Source of the DNA: Argentina anserina
Taxonomy: Eukaryota > Streptophyta > Magnoliopsida > Rosales > Rosaceae
Reading direction: 5' to 3'
Assembly: GCF_933775445.1 (NCBI RefSeq)
Contig: NC_065873.1
Location: 20,398,001-20,462,000 of the forward strand
DNA length: 64,000 nt
The translations under genes and the position numbers were made by a program. The notes beneath the pieces are model-generated. The model was not told the origin of the DNA. It saw nothing but the letters and a program-made list of their open reading frames with translations, and did no database searches. Positions 24,163-36,001 of the stretch are shown here, one piece after another (position 1 is the first letter of the stretch; each line of letters begins with the position of its first letter).

Positions 24163-25987
24163 CACTTCAATCCAGGTAGGGTGAGCTAACCCCTTTTATA
24201 TGTCCTTAAATTCATTGTCGATGCCTCGGTAATTGATTATTTGAATGAAATACATTATTATTTTAGAAATGCTAAAACCCGAGGATAGATGAATAGTTTG
24301 TAAGTGAGTATACCAAAGAGTGAATCGGGCCCGAGAGTTCATTCACCCCTCGGTGTCAATAATCGTAAACCTTCTTAGGGACAATGTCATGTTTAAGACT
24401 TAGATCCATCCTATATTGTATTATTGAGGGAATTCCATTTAAATGGACGCTCATACTCCTTTGTTGATTCAACAAAGATAATTGACCTCAACTTAAATTG
24501 TGATATATTCACCTCCTAGTTGTTAGGATCGGTCACCACTGACTAGATATTATTGAAAGCCATATATGCATTGTTTGCATTGTTTTCCTGCAAATGATAA
24601 CCTAGCTTGATTCTTATTAAAAAGTTTAAAGCACGTGCTCACATTTAAATATTTTAAGTTATCATAAAACTTAGCTTACCATACATTCAAACCACATAAA
24701 TGGGTTGACCCATACTAGGTGAGCGAGGACAAAGCTCACCCCTACTATAGTATATGTGCAGGTTATGGGCCAACAAGGGTTTAGGAAATGTGAAATTTAG
24801 AAGTACACATTCCTCGAGCCATGATGTCTGAAGTCGTTGTTAGTTTATTAGCTCTCTCTTGATTTTTGTACTATTTGAGATATAAGTCTCAAGGTTATGT
24901 TATAACCTTGGTCAACTTTGTTGTACATTTTGGATAGTCATTGTTGTATTTGTTTGGGCCGGTGACTATTTCATCACCTTCTGTTGGTTTCAAAAATATT
25001 GTAAAGCTTGCATAACTTTTTCAAATGTATTTGTGAGATGGTAACTAAATTTCCAATTCAAGTTATGTTTGTTGTTTAGTGAAAATTTTGTACATGTTTC
25101 CAATTTGACGAGTGTTCAAATAGAGTTCATTCACCCCTCGGTGTCAATAATCGTAAACCTTCTTAGGGACAATGTCATGTTTAAGACTTAGATCCATCCT
25201 ATATTGTATTATTGAGGGAATTCCATTTAAATGGACGCTCATACTCCTTTGTTGATTCAACAAAGATAATTGACCTCAACTTAAATTGTGATATATTCAC
25301 CTCCTAGTTGTTAGGATCGGTCACCACTGACTAGATATTATTGAAAGCCATATATGCATTGTTTGCATTGTTTTCCTGTAAATGATAACCTAGCTTGATT
25401 CTTATTAAAAAGTTTAAAGCACGTGCTCACATTTAAATATTTTAAGTTATCATAAAACTTAGCTTACCATACATTCAAACCACATAAATGGGTTGACCCA
25501 TACTAGGTGAGCGAGGACAAAGCTCACCCCTACTATAGTATCTGTGCAGGTTATGGGCCAACAAGGGTTTAGGAAATGTGAAATTTAGAAGTACACATTC
25601 CTCGAGCCATGATGTCTGAAGTCGTTGTTAGTTTATTAGCTCTCTCTTGATTTTTGTACTATTTGAGATATAAGTCTCAAGGTTATGTTATAACCTTGGT
25701 CAACTTTGTTGTACATTTTGGATAGTCATTGTTGTATTTGTTTGGGTCGGTGACTATTTCATCACCTTCTGTTGGTTTCAAAAATATTGTAAAGCTTGCA
25801 TAACTTTTTCAAATGTATTTGTGAGATGGTAACTAAATTTCCAATTCAAGTTATGTTTGTTGTTTAGTGAAAATTTTGTACATGTTTCCAATTTGACGAG
25901 TGTTCAAATGGACTATATTCGTTTGTTCGCTTGTTAATCCAAAAAATTAAACTCTAATATTGTTATTATCTCTTTCGGGATGTGACA
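24163..25987 (+). mobile_element. Right part of the split LTR
   Basis: It continues the sequence interrupted at 17380 and ends CTTTCGGGATGTGACA. It contains a 788-bp tandem duplication (24334-25909). Confidence 0.45.
24334..25909 (+). repeat. 788-bp tandem duplication, nearly identical copies
   Basis: Copy 1 spans 24334-25121 and copy 2 25122-25909; both start AGAGTTCATTCACCCCTC. By eye I find only about three base differences (for example CCTGCAAATG/CCTGTAAATG and TATATGTGC/TATCTGTGC), which implies a recent event, unless it is an assembly artefact. Confidence 0.85.
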
Positions 25988-26139
25988 AAGATAGGTTGCG
26001 GCGGTTGCGCTGGAGAGTTTTAGAACATAGTGGCAAGAATCGTAAATTTTTAATATTTTTCATGAGCAATGGTTTAAGGTTTTTTAAACAATGACTTTTT
26101 TATTGTTTTGAAGTCTTTCTCGACTTTTAAAAAAAATAT

Positions 26140-27700
26140 ATGTATCAAATGTAACTTTTTTGATAAAAAAACCCAAAATAATAATAGATTCTAAATAATA
26201 TCACGATTCAACATTAGATTAATTAAGGCATCAATTCGCTACCTTTGAAGACCCGAGAACCGTTTAGAACCGTCGGAACCGCACCGGAACAACTGATTCA
26301 ACTCGATTCCAAAATAAATAAATTACTAATTCTTGAGGAACCGCATCGAAATAACCGATTCGATTAGATTCTAGTTCCTAATTTGAAAATGATTTGGAAC
26401 TATTAGAACCAAGTCTTCACAACTAGATAAGAAAAACCCCGAAAAGAAATATTTTTTATCGTCGCCTCCCTCATCACATTGTTTTCTTTACTTCTTAGAC
26501 TCATACTAATTGTTATATACACTAAAAAACCCTATCACCTTACGCCTCACTTCCTCTATTATTTTGTTACTCTCTAAAATCCAAATTGTTTTAGGTTTGC
26601 ATTCTCTCTCTCTCAATTTTTTTTTAAAATAATTGACTATGTTAATTGTTAATCATTGGGTAATTGTATTATAGAGGTTGTTGACATTATGTGTTTGCAT
26701 TTTGAAGTTGATATTTTATATGGTTATTGTTTAAGGCTTGAAGGTAAATATATATTACAGTGAACTTTTATAACCATAAAAATCTGGAAGCCAACCAGAT
26801 ATTTGTGGTTCCGGTTCCTTTCGGTTCCGGAAGTAAATTGTGCTAAATCTTGACCGTTATTTTTTTCTGATTCCGGTTCTAAAAAATCATTATTTTGGAA
26901 CCGGTCTTAGGCCTAGAGTCTTCTACACTAATAGCATTGTAAATAGCACTCTCTCACAAAGGTTTAATTAAATTGCTACGAGATCACTAAAATTTTAATA
27001 ACTTAACAACATCGACATCTATTGGCAATATCGAAAATATTTGTGAATCATTAACTGAAAGTATATATACAAATAAAATTAAAATGATGGAGCGCGAACT
27101 AGAAAAACTTTCACCCTCCAAAGTCCAAACACACGTCCTGCAGGAGATGGAAGAAATATTCCACCTTCCATCATAACTTCTTTTAAGATTTTTTTTTTAG
27201 CTTTCTTCAATATCTCATAAAACTAATTTGCTACGACAACTGACATTTAGTGATGCATTGTTGTTACGTTATATATTGTTTGTAGTGTTTGCAAGAATGA
27301 CAAGTTAATATATGAGATACAATCACACAACACGTCTGCAATTGAAGATAATAAAGAAAAATTTATATTTCAAACTATAACAAAAACTACATGATGTATT
27401 GAAACAATGAGCCATTATATCATCTTCAAACCTAGTCACCAAGAAGCGAATTTTTGTGCGAAACAAACTGGCAGCTAAAACTCATTCTATTCCTGGTTAG
27501 AGGTCTCTCCTACTATGTGAAGAAACCCAATCCCACTCACAAGACTAATAATATTCCGTTCCAGCAAAGACAAGCCCATGCCCATAAAATTCGCCCATGA
27601 AAATATTTTACCCTCCATTACAATTTTGACCCGGGAACCTGGGAACACTCGAAAATTAGGCGGGAAAGTTTTTTTACCTTCTATCATAAAAATATGACCT
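26140..27700 (+). repeat. Dispersed repeat, copy A (others at 52675 and 62462)
   Basis: 26140-26246 and 26924-27700 match the copy at 62462-63452 (GGAGCGCGAA and AAGTCCAAACACAC are shared) and the copy at 52675-53560 (shared words include CTACATGATGTATTGAAACA and GGCGGGAAAGTTTTTTT). The repeat looks like the upstream region of a gene, because in two copies it runs into armadillo-repeat gene fragments. A hAT-like element interrupts this copy at 26247-26923. Confidence 0.7.
26247..26923. mobile_element. hAT-like MITE rich in GGAACCG / CGGTTCC
   Basis: The ends GAAGACCCGAGAACC and GGCCTAGAGTCTTC are inverted, with GAACCG-type words on the left and CGGTTCC on the right. Comparison with the copy at 62500-62600 supports insertion here. 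No clean 8-bp duplication was found. Confidence 0.45.
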
Positions 27701-27965
27701 CTCATTTCCGACGCCGACCGCACCGCCACCTGAGCCATCATCGAGCTCGCCAAGGACGGTAATTCTTTTCTTTCTTGAATTTTTGTGGATTCATTTCTGT
27801 TTATGGCAGTTCGATTTGGTTTTGTTTGCGACGAAATTAGGGGTTTAGGGTTTTTGATGTTTCAGTGATTTGGTTGTAGAGGACAATTTATGGACTTGGT
27901 GGATTGTGGAGCGGTTCCGGCTCTAGTTAAGCATCTACGGTCATTGCGGTGGAGAGAGGCGAAGC
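27700..27965 (+). pseudogene. Armadillo-repeat protein gene fragment (ARIA/ABAP1-like), broken
   Basis: At 27710-27756 the frame reads DADRTAT, a TGA stop, then AIIELAKDG, followed by a GTAATTC donor. After an intron with a TTGTAG acceptor (about 27877) the frame reads DLVDCGAVPALVKHL. The pair resembles the segment of plant ARM-repeat BTB proteins where ADRAAxKRATHxLAELAK precedes VDxGAVPALVKHL. The first exon is cut short compared with the related copy at 53611, and the stop makes it non-functional. The family assignment is from memory. Confidence 0.45.
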
Positions 27966-29425
27966 AAGTGTTCGGTTAGACAAGAATATGAGGTCGAGAA
28001 AGTGTTGGCACAAAAATTGTCTCGGCCGCATGTCAATAGGCCGAGGCTCGCTTTGGCTTCCATGTGTCATTCTGGCTTGGTGACGTGTGCTAGTGTGCAA
28101 ACTCGTTGCCAATGGGCCAAACAAGGTTTTGTAGTTGCTTGTGCGGATCTAACTTATAATCAAACGACTGTGGGCCGAGAAAAGATCACTTCCAGGCGTG
28201 GGGTTCTCAATGCCTTGGATACAAAACCTTTACCATGGATCGGCTTGCTAGCCAAGATCTTGGTGTTGTGTGATATGAGTGAATGTTGTGAATGCGATAG
28301 TGATGGTAATGATGATCTTGATTCTTTGTGAGTTTCTTAATATTAGAACGAAGCAATCAACGTAAATAAAGTGCAGGAAATAACAAATGAACAATTACGT
28401 AGAGAACAATATAAAAAAGTGCATAAAGATAAATACCGGTAAATAAAACGATAAAGTAAACGTGGAGATTGAAAAGAGACTAGAATGTTGTGAATTGTAG
28501 AATTGTATTAAAAGGTAATTTGAAGTAGCGCAGAGCATTTTTTACTCGAGGACCACTAACAATGACTCCTAAGTCCCCTGACCACTAACAATGACTCATA
28601 AGGTCCCTTTATAGTAAAATTGAAACTATTGAATGATGGAAAACGTTACTAAGAACTTAAATTGGCTTCAAATGTGGCCAAACTCTGTAACTGATGTTTC
28701 CAGCATTGAAATGTCTTAATTCTAATTCAAGTTGATGCTCCAACTTGGTAACGGCTTCATGAAATTGACAATCAAACTTTAATACGCCATAGATGTGCCG
28801 TGAACATGGACACACGACTACAGCCAATGCCATATTGGCATCGCGGCTATTTTAATAGCGGTATTTGTAGGAGCGGCACACTTGTCCTACCATGCCACGT
28901 GGTCTTTCTAAATATAGGTTCAAACAAAAAGAATGTGCTTTCGCTCTCAACAAACACGGTACTAACTCAACAAACAAATATATCTGTACATTGTGGAGTT
29001 ACACACGAGCGAAGCTGTTAGTTTGATATGTTTATGCGATATGCATTTTGGGAAAGTGATTTGTCCAACAACACTAAATCATAGAATGTGGGACCTGATG
29101 AATTTCCACTTGAGGTTGAAGCGGCTTCGTCAAGTCATTATATGCAACTCTGTCTGCCATTGTTAACTTGCTTTCACTTGAAAGGAAGCCATTACACCAA
29201 CACGCTTGAAAGTTGAAAGAGACCAACTTTCTTCCATAACAGGGTTCGCCATCTATATTTCTCTGCTCGCTGAATTTGTTCAAACCATCGTACATATAAT
29301 TTAGTGTCATTAAGTTTCGACATCTTCAAACTTAATATAATTAAATGTCCTTATGGAATACATGATTCCAAGTTTTTTCTATTTTATGTCATGTGATACG
29401 ATGTATGCAACTAATAATCATTCAT
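27966..29425. other. No gene recognised
   Basis: A 109-codon frame at 28002-28331 has no domain I recognise, and smaller frames look like chance. The stretch ends at the target site of the Copia element. Confidence 0.4.
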
Positions 29426-29430
29426 AGATC

Positions 29431-30439
29431 TGTTGGAAAATGGTTGGAAAAAACCATTTAAAACCAAATTTTAATTGATTAATTAAATTAAGTTAAACTT
29501 ATAATTAATCAAAGATGAACATAGATTTGAGTTCTCCATAATGAGGGCTACAAGATAATATGTTTGTTTGTGTAATTTGGTTTGTGGGTGAATAAGAAAT
29601 TGTCACTCAAAGATGGCTACTTAGAATGATGGAAATGTATTTGTCCCACATTGGAAAAGAGAAGTGTCGAAAAGACTTTATATAGAATCTATTGTGTATG
29701 GATTGTAAAGTGTGTAAGCCCTCTTATACCCTCTCGCGCACGCGCAGTAGGGGTGCAAATCCTAGGTCACAAGGGAAATTCGTGTATGCCCGTGCGACCT
29801 GCGGACACGAATGCAACACCGCATTGAGGGTCGAAACGCAGATTCTTTTTGCATTTCCGAAAATTCGGTTTTTGACTTTTCAAATTCTCTCTTGATTGTT
29901 CAAATTCTTCTTTTGTAACAACTGAGTTATTGTGTGTTATATAGAATTATAACAGAATTGAAATCAGTGTTTGTAACATATGTAACTCATATATGTTATG
30001 ATCTTTTGATTTCTATAACCGCCATCTTATTTATTGTTGATTGTAAATCCTCACTGTATAAATAGCCACCATCCCTTCATTGTAATATCATTCCATTCGA
30101 AACACAATCCTCTCCCACTCTCAAAATTCTTAGCTTTTCTCTGGTGATAGAAAGAGGTACCTTTCGAGTTCGATGAAGGTTCTAGTTAGTAGTGCAACTT
30201 TCTAGAATTATTTAGTCGTTATATCCTGGGAGACAAGCGCCAAGCATCCTTGCACCGGTAGAGGAGGCGTAAACGTCTTAAGGACAGTGTGGTATCACAC
30301 ACGTCTCGACTACTTCTTCCATCACCAATCTTTCGGTATTTTGGTTGAATTTCTTTTTGTGTTCTTCGTTTCTGATTTATAATTATTTATAATTCGGCTT
30401 ATTAAATTATATATGCAATATATCACTGTTTTTATAACA
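29431..30439 (+). repeat. 5' LTR of the plus-strand Copia element
   Basis: 1009 bp, TG...CA ends. TATAAATA at 30058-30065 is the likely core promoter. Confidence 0.9.
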
Positions 30440-30546
30440 ATCTTAAGACGTTTAATTTGATATTGCTTATATAATTTGTATTCGATATTTATCCACAATT
30501 TTTCAAGTAAACTTACACCTTGTGTGTGTGTTTCAGTTGCTAAAAA

Positions 30547-31570
30547 ATGACTAACGGAGAAAATTCTGGAAATGGCAAGGGACCTTTGGTGCCAACTGTG
30601 CCTACTGCTCCCGTTGTACCTGTCTCAGTATCGCATAGGGAAAAACCTTAGAAGTTCAACGGTTTGTATTTCAAGAGGTGGCAACAAAAGATGATGTTTT
30701 ATCTGACCACTCTGAATATGGCAAGATTTTTGACGGAGAATGCTCCTGAGTTTAAGGAAGATGACCATGGCGATCAAGCAAAGATTGCTGCTATGAATGC
30801 ATGGAATAATTCTGACTACTTATGTAGGAATTATATCATGAATGGTCTAGCCGACTCATTATACAATGTGTACATTAGCATGGGAACGGCAAAGGAGCTA
30901 TGGGAATCCTTGGAGAAAAAATATAAAACCGAGGATGCCGGCGCCAAGAAGTTTATCGTGGGCCGCTTCCTTGATTATAAAATGGTGGATTCCAAAACTG
31001 TGATGAGTCAATTCTCTGAGATTCAGCTAATCCTGCATGAGATTCACGCTGAATGAATGTAACTAGGTGAAAGTTTTCAAGTGGCATGTGCTATTGAAAA
31101 GTTACCACCTGTTTGGAAGGACTTCAAGAATTATTTGAAGCACAAGCGAAAGGAAATGACCATGGAGGATCTAGAGGTTAGGCTTCGCATTGAGAAAGAC
31201 AACCGAGGATCTGAAAAGAAAGCATGGATCAATGATGTCTCTGCCAAGGCAAATATGATGGAACATGGTCAAGGTTCCAAAAAAAGAAAGGCAAGTATCA
31301 AGGGTCCAAGCTAAGGCCGAAAGGAGGCATCTTCAAGAAGCCAAGGTTTGAAGGCAAGTGCTACAATTGTGACAAAACTAGTCATAAGTCTGTCGACTGC
31401 AACAAACCGAGGAGGAACAAAAAGAATGATGCAAACCTAATTGAAGCCGTCACTCAAGAGGTTGCTGACATGAACCTCTGCTGCATGATATCAGAGGATA
31501 ACATGGAAAAAGTCAGTGATTATGACTGGGGACTAAATGACTTAGAGCTATGGTATGACCAAGCCAAGTT
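30547..31570 (+). pseudogene. Copia gag, interrupted
   Basis: The ATG at 30547 opens MTNGENSGNGKG, and a TAG follows at about 30649. The main body (30664-31053) carries the UBN2-type gag sequence ([13 protein letters not shown] ... [13 protein letters not shown]). Two stops near 31054-31062, the frame 31081-31314 and a frameshift precede a zinc knuckle CYNCDKTSHKSVDC at about 31360-31402. It therefore has a nonsense codon early, a double stop mid-way and at least one frameshift. Confidence 0.8.
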
Positions 31571-31886
31571 TTGGATTGATCTGTAGAACATAACTGAAAT
31601 TATCGAATAAATTGATGTATGTTCTTAAGGGTTTTATGAGTATAAAACTCAGTGTTGACAAATGTGTTTTGTCTGAAATTGACATAGAGCCATGGGTGGT
31701 GGATTGTTTATTGTCAAAAACTAGTTATTACACCTATATGAGTCCTCCTAATTTATGGTAGTGAAGAATATGATATATGTCAATTAACATGCATAAGTGT
31801 GAACTTGTGTAGAGACAAAACTGACTAGATCATCTTTCCAAAGTGTTGAAAGAAATACTGAACCCCTTGATCTGATTCATACAGAT
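31571..31886 (+). other. Deleted or degenerate protease and gag-pre-integrase region of the Copia element
   Basis: Between the zinc knuckle and the integrase core only about 300 bp remain, with no D(S/T)G protease motif and no HHCC zinc finger that I can read. A large part of pol has been lost here. Confidence 0.6.
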
Positions 31887-32624
31887 GTGTGTGATTTAAA
31901 ATCAACGGTATCTAGAGGGAATAATAAATACTTTATTACCTACATAGATGATAGCACGAAATATTTCTATGTGTATTTGCTAAAATGCAAGAGTGAGGCT
32001 ATAGAGAAGTTCATTCTCTATAAAAATGAGGTTGAGAACCAACTCAACAAGAAAATTAAGGCACTAAAAAGTGACCGAGGGGGTGAGTATGAATCGCCAT
32101 TTGCTGAGACTTGTGCTCAGAATGGGATTATACATCAAAGGACTGCTCCATACTCACCACAATCCAATGGTGTAGCAGAACGCAAAAATCGTACTCTAAA
32201 GGATATGATGAATGTTATGCTACTCAGTTCTGGGATGCCACCCAACATGTGGGGAGACACGATTCTCACGGCAAATTATCTTTTAAATAAGGTGCCCAAA
32301 AAGAAAGAAGAGAAAACTCCATATGAGTTATGGAAAAAGAGAAAACAATCCTACAAATACTTAAAAGTTTGGGGATGTTTGGCAAAAGTGAAAATTCCTA
32401 AACCTAAAAAGGTGAAGAATGGGCCTAAAACGGTTGATTGCATCTTTATTAGATATGCACATAACAGTTCGGCTTATCGATTCCTAGTCCACGATTCGAA
32501 TATTCCTGAAATCCATAAGGATACGATAATGGAATCGAGAAATGCATCTTTTTTTGAAAATGTATTTCCATGGAAGTCTAGAGAAGAATTTAATTCTTCT
32601 AAATGGGCACCTGAAGACAACTGA
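31887..32624 (+). pseudogene. Copia integrase core
   Basis: A 245-codon frame begins in the integrase core ([15 protein letters not shown] sequence). [10 protein letters not shown] supplies the second catalytic Asp, and [13 protein letters not shown] the Glu. It ends at a TGA before the acidic linker (repeated Glu-Ser near 32650-32690), so it is separated from the RT frame by a stop. Confidence 0.85.
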
Positions 32625-32750
32625 GCCAAAACTAATGATGCTCAGGATCAAGAATCTGAGTCTGAGTCCGAATCTGAGTCTGAGGTTGAACCTAGACGAA
32701 GTAAAAGGGTAAGGACCGCAAAGTCCTATGGACCTGACTTCCTGTCATAT

Positions 32751-34307
32751 ATGGTTGAAGGTGATCCCCGTACCTTCAAAGAGACAGTTAGCTCTACTGA
32801 TGGACCTTTGTGGAAAGAAGCAATCAAAAGTGAGGTTGACTCCATCATGCAAAATCACACTTGGGAATTAGTGGATTTGTCACATGGATGTAAGCCTTTG
32901 ACTTCCAAGTGGATTTTCAAAAAGAAATTAAAAGCTGATGGGTCAATAGACAAGTACAAGGCTAGACTTGTTATTAAAGGCTATAGGCAAAAGGAGGATT
33001 TGGTTTATTTTGACACTTATTCTCCTGTGACGAGAATAACATCCATACGGATGGTACTTGCAAGTGCAGCGTTGCACAAACTTGAAGTACACCAAATGGA
33101 TGTAAATACGGCTTTCTTGAATGGAGATGTAGAAGAAGAAATCTACATGGAACAGCCAGAAGCTTTTTCTGCTCCTTCTCAGAGTAAGAAGGTGTGCAGA
33201 TTAGTTAAGTCATTATATGGCTTAAAACAAGCACCAAAAAAATGGCATGAGAAATTTGATAATGCCATGATCACCAGTGGATTTAGAATAAATGAAGGTG
33301 ATAAGTGTGTATATGTCAAAGACACTGAAAATGGATATATCATTCTATGTCTGTATGTGGATGATATGCTTATCGTTGCTCCCAACGATAAGATGATCAA
33401 GTCTACTAAGGACATGTTGAATTCTAAGTTTGACATGAAAGATTTGGGACTTGCTGATGTCATTTTAGGAATTAAAATTACGAGAACATCAGAAGGGCTA
33501 GTGTTGAGTCAAACACACTATGTGGACAATATTCTTGGGAAATTTGACAAGGAAGGTTCTGGAATTGTCAGAACTCTTGTAGATATGAATTTACATTTGT
33601 CCAAGAATAAATGTGAAAGTGTTTCTCAATTAGAGTATTCAAGAATAATTAGGAGTCTAATGTACTTAACAAGTTGTACAAGACCAGATCTAGCTTATGC
33701 GGTTCATAAGCTAAGTAAGTACACGAGTAATCCTAGAGCTATGCATTGGCAAGCGATTGGAAGAGTACTCAAATACCTAAGGTATACTCATACCTATGGG
33801 TTGCACTACACATCATACCCAGCTGTTATAGAAGGGTTCACTGATGCGAACTGGATATCTGACATGAAAGACTCAAAGTCTACTAGCGGATATGTATTTA
33901 CGCTAGGGGGTGCAGCCGTGTCCTGGAAGTCCTCAAAACAAACAGTTATAACTAGATCCACAATGGAGTCTGAGTTTGTAGCACTAGACAAATGTGGGGA
34001 GGAAGCAGAATGGTTACGCCAGTTCATAGAGGACATTCCTAGATGGACAAAACTTGTGCCTGTGATTGGTATACATTGTGATAGTCAATCTGCAATTAAC
34101 AGGGCACAGAGCAAGATGTATAATGGTAAGTCTAGACACATTCGTCGAAGACATAATACCATTAGACAACTACTCTCAACTGGAGTTATCTCTATAGACT
34201 ATGTAAAGTCTAAGGATAATATTGCTGATCCTCTAACCAAAGGGTTAAACAGAGAGTTAGTTGAAAAATCATCGAAGGAAATGGGACTAAAGCCCATTGG
34301 AAATTAA
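32751..34307 (+). pseudogene. Copia reverse transcriptase and RNase H
   Basis: A 518-codon open frame. It starts with the Copia RT motif [20 protein letters not shown], has the active site YVDD near residue 202, and ends in RNase H ([23 protein letters not shown]). This part is uninterrupted, but it lacks the upstream domains in frame. Confidence 0.9.
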
Positions 34308-34885
34308 AAATCACTACAGTGGATACCTAACCTAGCTGACTGGAGATCCCAAGATCTAGGTTCAAAAGGGAAAACCAAATTGTGGAGATGAGTTCGGATC
34401 ACTGTGGGGAGTTCCCTAAGTCCATTCCTATGATGAAAAACAGTGATACCCGTAAGGATGAGGTTAAGCTAAAACTTTTAATGATTCTTATGGGTCGAGA
34501 AATCGAGCAGAGTAATACGGGTTACTCTTAATTAAGAGATCACCTATGCAAGAGAGAAGTGGGGCCGCTTCTAGGGGAGTTAATGAGGGCATAACTCTTA
34601 TCAAACTACTTGCAGAACCATGCATGTGTTCCATGGCCAAAATAGGCACAAAAATGAGAACCGAAGTGTACCAGGGAGACTCCTATGTAAAGTATGTCAT
34701 CATTTACACAAATGACGAATAGTTCAAAGACATCGCGTCTACTATTTAGTTAGTAAAGTAAGCATACTTTTATAAGAGAATGTTCAAAGGGTCAAACCTA
34801 CCTATCCTATGCAGGTTTCAACCGTAGAAATCTATCACCAAATTCTATCGAGTCTTTGGTGGCCAATTTCATTCATGTGGGGAAT

Positions 34886-35894
34886 TGTTGGAAAATGGTT
34901 GGAAAAAACCATTTAAAACCAAATTTTAATTGATTAATTAAATTAAGTTAAACTTATAATTAATCAAAGATGAACATAGATTTGAATTCTCCATAATGAG
35001 AGCTACAAGATCATATGTTTGTTTGTGTAATTTGGTTTGTGGGTGAATAAGAAATTGTCACTCAAAGATGGCTACTTAGAATGAGGGAAATGTATTTGTC
35101 CCACATTGGAAAAGAGAAGTGTCGAAAAGACTTTATATAGAATACATTGTGTATGGATTGTAAAGTGTGTAAGCCCCCTTATACCCTCTCGCGCACGTGC
35201 AGGGGGGGTGCAAATCCTAGGTCACAAGGAAAACTCGTGTATGCCCGTGTGACCTGCGGACACGAATGCAACACCGAATTGAGGGTCGGAACGCATATTC
35301 TTTTTGCATTTCTGAAAATTCGGTTTTTGACTTTTCAAATTCTCTCTTGACTGTTCAAATTCTTCTTTTGTAACAACTGAGTTATTGTGTGTTATATAGA
35401 ATTATAACATAATTGAAATCAATGTTTGTAACATATGTAACTCATATATGTTATGATCTTTTGATTTCTATAACCGCCATCTTATTTATTGCTGATTGCA
35501 AATCCTCACTGTATAAATAGCCACTATCCTTTCATTGTAATATCATTCCATTCGAAACACAATCCTCTCCCACTCTCAAAATTCTTAGCTTTTCTCTGGT
35601 GATAGAAAGAGGTACCTTTCGAGTTCGATGAAGGTTCTAGTTAGTAGTGCAACTTTCTAGAATTGTTTAGTCGTTATATCCTGGGAGACAAGCGTCAAGC
35701 ATCCTTGCACCGGTAGAGGAGGCGTAAACGTCTTAAAGACAGTGTGGTATCACACACGTCTCGATTACTTCTTCCATCACCAATCGTTCGGTATTTTGGT
35801 TGAATTTCTTTTCGTATTCTTCGTTTCTGATTTATAATTATTTATAATTCGACTTATTAAATTATATATGCAATATATCACTATTTTTATAACA
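34886..35894 (+). repeat. 3' LTR of the plus-strand Copia element
   Basis: 1009 bp; TATAAATA at 35512-35519. It ends 107 bp from the stop codon of the minus-strand diterpene cyclase gene and points into it. Confidence 0.9.
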
Positions 35895-36001
35895 ATATCA
35901 TTATCTGAGGGGTACTTTAATTGATGAAGATTAATTCTGTGGATTACATAGAACCTCATACTAGCTATCTACAATGACTTAATTAATCTCCTGCGAGTTA
36001 A

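Larger units (their letters stand above)
29431..35894 (+). mobile_element. Full-length Copia LTR retrotransposon, degenerate
   Basis: The two LTRs (29431-30439 and 34886-35894) are both 1009 bp, begin TGTTGGAAAATGG and end TATAACA. The flanks AGATC (29426-29430) and ATATC (35895-35899) form a 5-bp duplication with one mismatch. GTGGGGAAT precedes the 3' LTR as polypurine tract. Order gag, integrase, RT, RNase H is the Copia order. The protease region is lost and several stops interrupt gag, so it is not autonomous. I count about 33 differences between the LTRs (roughly 3%). No canonical initiator-Met primer site follows the 5' LTR. Confidence 0.9.
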
